DNA from: Chloroflexota bacterium
Lineage (GTDB): Bacteria; Chloroflexota; Anaerolineae; Anaerolineales; DRMV01
DNA: 6,482 nt
Assembly (NCBI GenBank): GCA_013153335.1
Contig: JAADEP010000153.1
Location: 1 to 6,482, forward strand
Direction: 5' to 3'
Under the pieces are notes generated by a model. It had not been told where the DNA came from and did no database searches. It worked only from the letters and a program-made list of their open reading frames with translations. Position numbers and translations under genes: made by a program. How positions within the stretch are numbered: position 1 is the stretch's first letter; every line of letters begins with the position of its first letter. Below are positions 1 through 5,826 of this stretch, in pieces.

Positions 1-759
1 CCCACGGCCACCCCGCTGCCGGTGACGCCTTTTACCGTCACCTGGCCCACGTGGACGCCGACGCCCCTTCCGGTCCCCGCGCTGGGGGAGATTGCGTACG
101 CGGCGGTGCATATTATTCGACCGGGCCCGGGCTCGCGCGTGGTTTCGCCCCTTCCGCTGCACATGCGGGTGCAGACCAAGGACGATGTCAAGACCATGTT
201 GGTCGAGCTTTTGGGCGAGGATGGACGGCTTTTGTATCGCGAGCTGTTTCGCCCCCCGCGCGACCGCTTGGCATATCCGGGCATTCCCTATCGCTTTGAC
301 ATCCCCTTTGAGATTCGGGCCGAAAGTGAGTGGGCGCGGCTTCAAGTGCGCTTACGAGATTCGTTCCAGCGCCCGGTTTTTCAGCAAGCTGTGCCTTTGG
401 TGCTGTTGCGGCACGGCTATCCGGACTTCGTCGCGCAAGAAGTGTATGAAAGCGGTATTGTGATTCAAGAGCCCATTATGGATGAGCCCGTCTTCGACGG
501 CACGCTGGTCGTGCGCGGGTTCGCCAAAATGGAGACCGGCGTGGTCGAGGTTTTGGTGTACAACCAGGACGCGCGGGTGTTGTACGCGCGCACAGCCTCG
601 TTGGGTCCGGCCAACCCCGAAGGCTACGCGCCCTTTGAAGTGAAGATCAAATACGACCTGGCCCGCCCCACCAAAGTGCGCGTGGTCGTGCAGGAGCATG
701 GGCAGCGCATTCCTGGGGTGATGTATCTCAACAGTGTGGTGGTGTGGCTTGTGCCATAA
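1..759 (+). CDS. Exported protein with Thr/Pro linker and two Ig-like modules, 5'-truncated
   Basis: The frame is open from base 1 to the TAA at 757-759, so about 252 C-terminal residues are visible and the true start lies upstream. A GTG at base 22 would give 245 aa but falls inside the Thr/Pro linker and is probably not the start. The visible part opens with a linker rich in T, P and W (PTATPLP, then WPTWTPTPLP), a spacer common in surface lipoproteins of Anaerolineae. Two beta-rich stretches follow. The first has a P-G-x-x-V-x-S-P-L segment like that opening Gmad2/Ig-like domains. The second covers roughly the last 100 residues, rich in alternating hydrophobics (VEVLVY, VRVVVQEH). Neither has catalytic motifs; they look like binding or structural beta-sandwiches outside the membrane. 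The signal peptide or lipobox must be upstream and is not seen. The 3' end overlaps the convergent SEDS gene. The coding call is firm; the domain assignment is tentative. Confidence 0.72.
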   Translation, partial: PTATPLPVTPFTVTWPTWTPTPLPVPALGEIAYAAVHIIRPGPGSRVVSPLPLHMRVQTKDDVKTMLVELLGEDGRLLYRELFRPPRDRLAYPGIPYRFDIPFEIRAESEWARLQVRLRDSFQRPVFQQAVPLVLLRHGYPDFVAQEVYESGIVIQEPIMDEPVFDGTLVVRGFAKMETGVVEVLVYNQDARVLYARTASLGPANPEGYAPFEVKIKYDLARPTKVRVVVQEHGQRIPGVMYLNSVVVWLVP

Positions 760-2026
760 GGTACGCGGTCATGAGCCACGCGGCCACGGTGAGGGCCAGC
801 CATAAGCCCAATAGCGCGCGCCCGCGCGCGTCCGCATGGGGCCAAGGGGGGCGTCGCGCGGGCTGTAGGGGCAGTGCGATGGCTTGCCCCGCGGCCAAGC
901 TGAGCGCGGTGAGCATCGCGCCGCCATACGCCACCCATGGCAACGGGAGCCCGGTGATGGGCAGGAGCCCCACGTTCCCGCCCAAAACCCACACGCTTTG
1001 CCAAGCCAACCACGCGGCCACGGCCCACCGAAAGCGCGCGGTGGTCGCGCGACCATCCCGCAGCCCCAACATGCCCAAGGCCATCCACGGCGTGACCTGG
1101 GCCAACAGCAACACGCTCGCGGCCAAGAGCCCTCCATCCGCGCTCCAGGCGATATAGGCGAAGTCGGTCAGAGCCAGGGGCACGCGCGCACCCGCTCGCG
1201 CAGCCGGGCCAGCTCCGCGCCATCCGCCTTGGCTGAGCGCGCATCGGGCTTGGATGAGCTGGTAGCCCCAGCCGCTCGGATCTTGCGAGGGCCAGAGCCA
1301 CGCGGCCATCCGCCAGCGCACCCGCGGGGAGAGAGCCCACGCGATCGCGGCCAGCGCGAGGGTCAAGGCGACCACGCGGCGTACATCCTGCGCGGAGAGC
1401 GCGCCTTCAAGCCAGGCGAGGCTGAGCCCTGTGAGCAAGATCAGTCCCGCCAAGCCCCAGTCGCCCTGAAGCCAGAAAACGCCCATGGCAGCCAGGCCCC
1501 ACAACGCGCGCGTCCAGAGCGTGTCCTCGTGGGCCCATATCCACATCCACGCCAGAAGCACCCCGGTGCCAGGGTGCAGGCAGAAGACGCCTAGGCATAG
1601 CCACAGGCGCGGCCCGCCTGGACTTGGGCTCATGCCCCAGACGCTTGTGAGCAACGTGAGGCTCAGCGCGAGGGCCATGCCGGCTCGGGCGACCCAACGC
1701 CGGTGCAAGCGCTCGCGAATAGGGTCTGTGCTCGCAAAGCCGGTGAGGACCGAGGCCCAAAGCCAGATGATGGCCTGGCGCCATGCATAGCTGGGTTGGT
1801 ACGCGTAAAGCAACAGCAGGCCCATCCCGACCGAAACCAGGATGGCCTCGCGAGCGATGTTCGCGGGGCCATCTCCAGGGGGCCAAAGCAACGCGGCCGC
1901 GAACCACACGACCAGCAGCCATACCGGCCCGTGGGTGCGGGTCGCGAGGACAAAGGCCCCGGCCAACAAGGCCAGGGCCCCGGTCGCGACCCAGGGAATA
2001 CGACGCAGCAGCGCGAGCACCCACAT
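728..2026 (-). CDS. Divergent SEDS-family (FtsW/RodA/SpoVE-like) polytopic membrane protein
   Basis: A 432-aa, very hydrophobic protein with about ten predicted membrane segments. SEDS proteins polymerise lipid II into glycan strands at the cytoplasmic membrane, usually with a class B PBP partner; none is encoded here. Family hallmarks in order: G-x-x-R-x-W-x-x-LG near residues 137-146; GDWGLAGLILL at 188-198, matching the family's PDxGTA helix; WPSQDPSGWGYQLIQA at 245-260, matching the DPxGxGYQ motif; a TDF at 287-289, matching the HTDF loop with its essential Asp (D288, bases 1163-1165); and NVGLLPITGLPLPWVAYGG at 351-369, matching the family's last motif. The usual QPSExxK motif reads HPGTGVL (151-157), and the AEELG after HTDF reads SADGG. 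It starts 3 bases after the AIM24 stop with no clear Shine-Dalgarno, suggesting translational coupling; a GTG at codon 3 is an alternative start. Family membership is secure; calling it ftsW or rodA is not justified. Confidence 0.85.
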   Translation of the reverse strand: MWVLALLRRIPWVATGALALLAGAFVLATRTHGPVWLLVVWFAAALLWPPGDGPANIAREAILVSVGMGLLLLYAYQPSYAWRQAIIWLWASVLTGFASTDPIRERLHRRWVARAGMALALSLTLLTSVWGMSPSPGGPRLWLCLGVFCLHPGTGVLLAWMWIWAHEDTLWTRALWGLAAMGVFWLQGDWGLAGLILLTGLSLAWLEGALSAQDVRRVVALTLALAAIAWALSPRVRWRMAAWLWPSQDPSGWGYQLIQARCALSQGGWRGAGPAARAGARVPLALTDFAYIAWSADGGLLAASVLLLAQVTPWMALGMLGLRDGRATTARFRWAVAAWLAWQSVWVLGGNVGLLPITGLPLPWVAYGGAMLTALSLAAGQAIALPLQPARRPPWPHADARGRALLGLWLALTVAAWLMTAYLMAQATPPHC

Positions 2027-2029
2027 TGC

Positions 2030-2764
2030 CTATGTGCCGCTCAGCAGCGTTTGCCAGAAGCCGCTTCCGCGGCGGGTCTCGCCTTGCAGGTGTCGCGCGG
2101 CCGCGAGGATGCGATCCGCCAACCGGGAGAGCGGGAGGCTCTGCAGCAATACGTGGCCCGGGCCACGCAATCGTGCGAGGAAGAGCCCTTCCCCGCCAAA
2201 GAGCATGTTTTTGAACCCGCCTACAAAACGGATGTTGTAGTCCACGGTGGCGGAAAAGCCGACAATGCACCCAGTATCGACCAGCAACTCTTGACCTGGG
2301 CCCAGTTCCTTGCCGATGAGGGTTCCGCCCGCGGTGAGGAAGACCAGGCCGTGGCCGGTGAGCTTTTGCAAGATGAAGCCTTCGCCGCCGAAGAGCCCCG
2401 CGCCCAAGCGCCGGGTGAATGCGATGCTGATGTCAACGTCGCGCGTCGCGGCCAAAAATGAAGTCCGTTGCGAAAGAAAGGTTCCGCCGACCTCGGCCAG
2501 CTTGAGCGCGACGATTTTGCCCGGAAAGGGGGACGCGAACGCGACCACCGCGGGCTCGGGCCCTGGGTTCGTGAACTCAGTCATGAAAAAGCTCTCGCCA
2601 ACCAAAAGGCGCTTGAGGCCTTTGATCAGCCCGCCTGTGGTCGTGTTCATCCGGATTTGGCCGTCCATGTAAGCCATCGCGCCGGTTTCCGCGTAGACCT
2701 GTTCCCCAGGTTCCAGGGCCACTTCGACCAGCTGAATATCGTCGCCCAGGATTCGGTAACGCAT
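2030..2764 (-). CDS. AIM24 / TIGR00266 family protein
   Basis: A 244-aa soluble protein, the usual length for bacterial members of this family (AIM24 domain, PF01987; TIGR00266). The family has a beta-rich TRAP-like fold; its biochemical role in bacteria is unknown, and the yeast member is a mitochondrial inner-membrane organisation factor. Visible signatures: an N-terminal EPGEQVYAETGAMAYMDG (18-35), the LLVGESFFMTEFTN segment (53-66), and two copies of LFGGEG (124-129 and 188-193), each followed by a hydrophobic strand and consistent with the internal duplication of the fold. There is no signal peptide or membrane helix. The ATG is fixed by a strong Shine-Dalgarno five bases upstream. It is the middle gene of a minus-strand trio: 46 bases after the O-antigen ligase-like gene and 3 bases before the SEDS gene. 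That placement suggests an envelope-related role, but this is inference only. Confidence 0.93.
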   Translation of the reverse strand: MRYRILGDDIQLVEVALEPGEQVYAETGAMAYMDGQIRMNTTTGGLIKGLKRLLVGESFFMTEFTNPGPEPAVVAFASPFPGKIVALKLAEVGGTFLSQRTSFLAATRDVDISIAFTRRLGAGLFGGEGFILQKLTGHGLVFLTAGGTLIGKELGPGQELLVDTGCIVGFSATVDYNIRFVGGFKNMLFGGEGLFLARLRGPGHVLLQSLPLSRLADRILAAARHLQGETRRGSGFWQTLLSGT

Positions 2765-2769
2765 CTTTG

Positions 2770-2776
2770 CCTCCTC
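2770..2776 (-). promoter_or_regulatory. Shine-Dalgarno GAGGAGG of the AIM24 gene
   Basis: GAGGAGG on the minus strand lies five bases before the AIM24 ATG, a near-perfect site. It contrasts with the SEDS gene downstream, which lacks any comparable site. Confidence 0.8.
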
Positions 2777-2810
2777 AAAAAGGGCTGTCTCGGGTTTGCG
2801 GGGCGTCGTG

Positions 2811-4268
2811 CTATGCCACGGGTGGGGATGAGGGCGGAGCGGGCTCGCGCGCGAGCGCGGTGGTGAGATAAGGCGCGAGCATGCCCGCGTTGAGCCAGAA
2901 GTTGGGCAGCGCGAGGCTGTCGATGGAAGCCCAAACGATCAAGGTGGAGAGCCCGACCCACAGCGCGGCCAGGCCAATGAAGCGTTCGAACGCGTCACGC
3001 GCGCGCCAAAACATCCGCAGGCTGGCTGCGAGCCATACGATGAGAAACACCAGCACCCAAACCCCGCCCACGATGCCTGTTTCGGCCAAGACGCGGACGT
3101 AGAGGTTTTTGGGATTGAGCAACGTGCGGTGCAAGGGGCTGGTCACTCGAGCGACTTCCCACAAGATGGTGCGCGACCATTCGGGCAAGGCCTCTTCCAT
3201 ATAGAACGGAGCACCACCGAGGCCAACCCCCATCCAGGGGTGTTGCAGATAGATGTTCGCGCCGGCCCAGGCATAGGCGAGCCGGGGTCCCGCGCGGATG
3301 TTGACGAAGTAGTAAATCAGCGGTTTGCCCTGGGGGACGTCGAGCAGAACGCGCAAATAGTCGTAGCGTTGGTTCGCGAGCCCCGCGACAAGCGCGAGGA
3401 AAGCCATCCCGAGCATAAGGCCCCACAACCCGCGACCCAGGCGCCGCGCGGTCGGTTGATGGCCCGCCATCCACCCGCGCACCAAAACGAGGAGCCCGAT
3501 GAGCCCCAACACCGCGAGCGCGGTCAGCAGGCCGGTGCGGGAGTACGTCCAAAAGAGCAGCACAAATACCCCCGCGACGTTGAGGGGCGCGAGCCAGCGA
3601 GGGCCGAACCGGTACCCGCTCCACCATAGGGCGATGAGCCAGGGCAGATAAAGGCGGGTGAGTTGGTCGGCGAACCACGAAGGCTCGAACGCGAGCCCCT
3701 GCACGCGGCGGCGGTCGCCCCACCCTCGCAGAACAACCCAGGCTTGGGTGTTGTCAATCCAACGGGCGAGTTCGAAGTGATTAAATGCAATGGCGATGGT
3801 TTGCAGCGTGGCCCACGCGGCCACGAGCAAGAAGCCGACGTAGAGCCAGCGAAAAGAGCGCCGCAAGGTGGCTTCATCCCGGGCCTGATGGGCCCACAAT
3901 CCCCCGAGGAAAAAGAGTTGCCCAACCGCGAGGCTGATCCAGGCGCGCAAAGCACGCTGAGGGTACGTCGTCCCTAGATACGGCGGGGGGCCAGGCTGAG
4001 AAAGCGCGTACCCCGTGCTGACCAAAGCCCACGCGAGCCATGCCGCCCACGGCACCCACAACGCCCAGCCCCAGCGGGGCCATGCCCGTCGCCCCAAAAG
4101 CACCGCAGCCGCTTGCAGCAGCACAAAGATTATCAACGGCCCAAAAGCCAGGGGCCGGACCATGGCACCGAACGCGCTCGGGTAAAAACGGAAGCTCGTG
4201 ACAGGCAGGGTAAGCAGGGTTAGTACCCAGAAAACGTGGGCCATGCGCGTCCATCGATCCTTCGCCAT
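2811..4268 (-). CDS. O-antigen ligase / Wzy-like polysaccharide polymerase membrane protein
   Basis: A 485-aa polytopic protein with about eleven or twelve hydrophobic helices, typical of the Wzy_C / O-antigen ligase group (PF04932), which transfers or polymerises lipid-linked glycans on the outer face of the cytoplasmic membrane. Visible marks: RVQGLAFEPSWFAD (188-201), common in bacterial Wzy-like proteins; YSRTGLL (242-248), matching the SRxG motif; a large extracytoplasmic loop at about 299-395 containing HPWMGVGLGG (343-352); and NPKNLYVRVLAETGIVG (385-401), matching the H/PxNxYLxxLxExGxxG motif. The tail is Pro/Ser-rich. An ATG two codons earlier (4272-4274) lies one base from the AGGAGG and is too close; the ATG at 4266-4268 has a 7-base spacer and is preferred. 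It is the first gene of the minus-strand operon and is divergent from cinA. If the host lacks LPS, the acceptor would be another surface glycan. The family is firm; the substrate is unknown. Confidence 0.87.
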   Translation of the reverse strand: MAKDRWTRMAHVFWVLTLLTLPVTSFRFYPSAFGAMVRPLAFGPLIIFVLLQAAAVLLGRRAWPRWGWALWVPWAAWLAWALVSTGYALSQPGPPPYLGTTYPQRALRAWISLAVGQLFFLGGLWAHQARDEATLRRSFRWLYVGFLLVAAWATLQTIAIAFNHFELARWIDNTQAWVVLRGWGDRRRVQGLAFEPSWFADQLTRLYLPWLIALWWSGYRFGPRWLAPLNVAGVFVLLFWTYSRTGLLTALAVLGLIGLLVLVRGWMAGHQPTARRLGRGLWGLMLGMAFLALVAGLANQRYDYLRVLLDVPQGKPLIYYFVNIRAGPRLAYAWAGANIYLQHPWMGVGLGGAPFYMEEALPEWSRTILWEVARVTSPLHRTLLNPKNLYVRVLAETGIVGGVWVLVFLIVWLAASLRMFWRARDAFERFIGLAALWVGLSTLIVWASIDSLALPNFWLNAGMLAPYLTTALAREPAPPSSPPVA

Positions 4269-4275
4269 GGGCATC

Positions 4276-4281
4276 CCTCCT
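4276..4281 (-). promoter_or_regulatory. Shine-Dalgarno AGGAGG that decides the O-antigen ligase-like start
   Basis: Read on the minus strand, AGGAGG is followed by one base and an ATG (4272-4274), then CCC and a second ATG (4266-4268). One base is too little spacing for initiation, whereas 7 bases to the second ATG is normal. This moves the start two codons downstream. Confidence 0.7.
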
Positions 4282-4287
4282 GGGCGG

Positions 4288-4293
4288 ATTATA
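4288..4293 (-). promoter_or_regulatory. -10 element of the minus-strand operon promoter (TATAAT)
   Basis: The reverse strand of 4288-4293 also reads TATAAT, because ATTATAAT at 4288-4295 is its own reverse complement. Transcription would begin near 4281, almost at the AGGAGG of the O-antigen ligase-like gene, giving a very short leader of about 12 bases. No clear -35 is seen. This is the only AT-rich promoter-like site in the 52-base divergent gap, which supports use in both directions. Confidence 0.5.
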
Positions 4294-4295
4294 AT
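4290..4295 (+). promoter_or_regulatory. -10 element of cinA promoter (TATAAT)
   Basis: A perfect TATAAT in otherwise GC-rich sequence, 25 bases before the cinA ATG. Transcription would start near 4302, leaving a leader of about 19 bases that contains the Shine-Dalgarno. No good -35 hexamer is seen at the expected place, and there is no TGn extension. It shares the palindrome ATTATAAT (4288-4295) with the minus-strand -10. Confidence 0.6.
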
Positions 4296-4309
4296 AGCCT
4301 TTTAGCCCC

Positions 4310-4315
4310 AGGAGG
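4310..4315 (+). promoter_or_regulatory. Shine-Dalgarno AGGAGG of cinA
   Basis: AGGAGG with a five-base spacer to the ATG at 4321. It fixes the start and fits the MoaB-like domain beginning at residue 8. Confidence 0.8.
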
Positions 4316-4320
4316 TACCG

Positions 4321-5118
4321 ATGACCACGTCCCAAGCTCCTCGAACCGAAATTGTCGCGATTGGCTCGGAATTGGTCTCGGGCGATACTGTGGACACCAA
4401 TTCGGCCTACCTCGCGCGCCATTTGCGGGATATCGGCCTGGATGTGCGGCGTCACACCACCATCCCCGACCAGGTGGAAGATATCGCCCAGGTGGTGGAC
4501 GAGGCCCTCGCGCGGAGTGCGGTGGTTATCACCACAGGCGGCCTTGGGCCTACGGTCGACGACCCCACGCGCGAAGGCCTGGCCCGCGCGGTGGGCCGGC
4601 CTTTGGTCTTTTCGCCTCAAGCATGGGAGATGGTCCAGGCCCGTTATGCGGCCCGAGGCTGCCCCCTTGGCGAGAACGCGCGTCGGCAGGCGTATGTGCC
4701 GGAAGGGGCCCACCTGCTCCCCAACGAAGTTGGCACCGCGCCGGGCTTTGTGGTTGAAACCGAGCGAGGGTTGGTCATGGCCCTGCCGGGCGTGCCTAAA
4801 GAGATGGAGCGCATGTTCCAGGCGTACGGCCTGCCTTATCTGCAGGAGCGCTTCCCGGATGCGGGGGTGGTGCGGGTGCGACACTTGTGGGTCGAAGGCC
4901 TGGTAGAAGCCGACGTCGACGCACGCGTGGGCGACCTGGAAGCGCAAGCCAACCCCCGTTTGGGCTTGGCGGCCCGGCCCGGACGGGTGTTGCTTCGCCT
5001 GACCGCGCGCGCAGCCACGCCTGAGCAAGCGGAACGCTTGTTGGACGACCTGGAAGCGGAACTCCGCCAGCGTTTGGGCTCTTGGTTGCAAACCCGTCAA
5101 GATAGCGACGAAACCTAG
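4321..5118 (+). CDS. cinA: CinA N-terminal-domain (COG1058) protein, stand-alone
   Basis: A 265-aa soluble protein covering the MoaB/Mog-like domain of CinA and its small C-terminal KH-like part. In the family this domain has been linked to ADP-ribose or related pyrophosphatase activity, and the missing partner domain (PncC) is the NMN deamidase of pyridine nucleotide recycling. Motifs: IGSELVSGDTVDTNSAYLA (14-32), TTGGLGPTVDD (71-81), GENARRQAYVPEG (117-129), NEVGTAPGF (135-143) and LPGVPKEM (155-162), followed by NPRLGLAARPGRVLLRLTA (211-229) and a final amphipathic helix ending RLGSW. Full CinA proteins are about 410-430 aa; this one stops where the PncC domain would begin. The TAG is clean and no PncC-like frame follows, so it is a natural short form rather than a frameshift. 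A good Shine-Dalgarno lies five bases upstream. The symbol is given by domain homology only. Confidence 0.93.
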   Translation: MTTSQAPRTEIVAIGSELVSGDTVDTNSAYLARHLRDIGLDVRRHTTIPDQVEDIAQVVDEALARSAVVITTGGLGPTVDDPTREGLARAVGRPLVFSPQAWEMVQARYAARGCPLGENARRQAYVPEGAHLLPNEVGTAPGFVVETERGLVMALPGVPKEMERMFQAYGLPYLQERFPDAGVVRVRHLWVEGLVEADVDARVGDLEAQANPRLGLAARPGRVLLRLTARAATPEQAERLLDDLEAELRQRLGSWLQTRQDSDET

Positions 5119-5119
5119 C

Positions 5120-5134
5120 AAGCCCCGCGGGTTT
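5120..5134 (+). terminator. Weak hairpin after cinA, possible terminator
   Basis: AAGCCC, a three-base loop, then GGGTTT can pair as a six-base stem with one G-T pair, starting two bases after the cinA stop. There is no T-tract beyond the stem's own TTT, so intrinsic termination would be poor. It is listed because it is the only hairpin in the 89-base gap between cinA and the next gene. Confidence 0.2.
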
Positions 5135-5163
5135 GAAGCCTATAAAGCGCGGACCAAAGTCTG

Positions 5164-5172
5164 TGTTATAAT
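5164..5172 (+). promoter_or_regulatory. Extended -10 promoter (TGTTATAAT) for the membrane protein gene
   Basis: TGT followed directly by TATAAT is a textbook extended -10, which can work without a strong -35. Transcription would start near 5179, leaving a leader of about 29 bases before the ATG at 5208. No matching -35 lies 16-18 bases upstream; a TTGAAG at 5133-5138 is too far. A TATAAA at 5141-5146 is a weaker alternative. It separates the membrane protein and zinc-ribbon genes from cinA transcriptionally. Confidence 0.62.
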
Positions 5173-5207
5173 TCACGCACCCGATCCCGAGACCTTAGGA
5201 CGTCCTT

Positions 5208-5813
5208 ATGCGTCAGCTCATACGCGTCGCCTTGGTTTTGGCCGTTGGCATTGTCATGCTGCTCGTCATGCTGTTGCCCCTACCCATGTGGCGCCCGGTA
5301 CAATGGGCGTTCTCGACTTGGGGCGCGATTTTGTACGCGGCGTTCTTCCTGTTGGGCGGCTGGGATATGCTACGCCAGAACTTGCGCGGCTCTGGGTCGG
5401 TTTGGGCCCGCGGTTTGTTCCTTCTGGCGTTTGTGATCGGGTTTAGCGTGACTACCTTACAAGGCCCTGGAGGGCCATGGGCGCGTTGGTTGCGGACGTA
5501 TGTGTTGGAACCCGCGGCCATGAGCCTTTTGGGCTTGTTCGCGGTGATTTTGACCTACCGCGGCATGCGTTTGCTAGCCCGGCAGCGGGGCCCGATGCTC
5601 GTGTCCTTTGTGTTGGGCATTTTCCTCTTCTTAGGACTTGATATTTTGCGCGGGATGGGGTTCACCCTGGCTGACGTTGGCGCCCGCATGCTTCAGACGT
5701 GGTTGGTGTCACCGGCATTGCGGGGCCTTCTGATCGGCCTGAGTTTGGGCCTGATCACCGCGGGCCTGCGCGTGCTTCTGGGCATTGATCGGCCCTACCA
5801 AGAACCTTTGTGA
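5208..5813 (+). CDS. Unrecognised polytopic membrane protein, about six helices
   Basis: A 201-aa protein whose family I do not recognise. It has about six hydrophobic segments near residues 5-25, 34-52, 66-84, 101-117, 130-148 and 171-189. The short loops are Arg-rich (RQNLRG, RGMRLLARQRG, LRG), so they probably face the cytoplasm. The C-terminus ends with a conserved-looking helix then LLGIDRPYQEPL. No catalytic motif, metal ligand cluster or transporter signature is seen. The first helix is a plain membrane anchor with no signal-peptidase site. The ATG is preceded by TAGGA with a 7-base spacer and by an extended -10 promoter, so the gene is probably transcribed independently of cinA. The zinc-ribbon gene starts 13 bases after its stop, which suggests co-transcription. 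Coding is supported by the hydrophobic periodicity and clean start; function is unknown. Confidence 0.8.
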   Translation: MRQLIRVALVLAVGIVMLLVMLLPLPMWRPVQWAFSTWGAILYAAFFLLGGWDMLRQNLRGSGSVWARGLFLLAFVIGFSVTTLQGPGGPWARWLRTYVLEPAAMSLLGLFAVILTYRGMRLLARQRGPMLVSFVLGIFLFLGLDILRGMGFTLADVGARMLQTWLVSPALRGLLIGLSLGLITAGLRVLLGIDRPYQEPL

Positions 5814-5814
5814 T

Positions 5815-5820
5815 GGGAGA
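5815..5820 (+). promoter_or_regulatory. Probable Shine-Dalgarno GGGAGA of the zinc-ribbon gene
   Basis: GGGAGA lies six bases before the ATG at 5827. A second purine run, GGAGG at 5822-5826, touches the ATG and cannot serve it; no in-frame start codon exists just downstream that it could serve. The site sits two bases after the stop codon of the membrane protein gene. Confidence 0.5.
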
Positions 5821-5826
5821 CGGAGG

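Noticed and set aside
22..759. GTG at 22 as the true start of the first gene
   Set aside because: The frame is open upstream to base 1 with the same Thr/Pro linker composition, there is no Shine-Dalgarno, and starting there would leave no signal peptide.
1407..2270. A 287-codon minus-strand frame overlapping the SEDS and AIM24 genes
   Set aside because: It is the same strand in another frame, Arg/Pro/His-rich with no family signature, while both real genes have strong motifs in their own frames.
2765..2810. Possible terminator or promoter between the O-antigen ligase-like and AIM24 genes
   Set aside because: The 46 bases hold only the AIM24 Shine-Dalgarno and a short A/T run; no stem with a T-tract and no -10 hexamer was found.
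3874..5121. A 415-codon open frame on the minus strand opposite cinA and the start of the O-antigen ligase-like gene
   Set aside because: It is antisense to a gene with five clear CinA motifs, has no recognisable motif or membrane pattern, and arises from GC-rich codon bias.
5197..5206. Palindrome AGGACGTCCT covering the Shine-Dalgarno of the membrane protein gene
   Set aside because: Ten bases is short, it has no loop to form a stable hairpin, and no second copy was seen; it could be an operator but chance is as likely.
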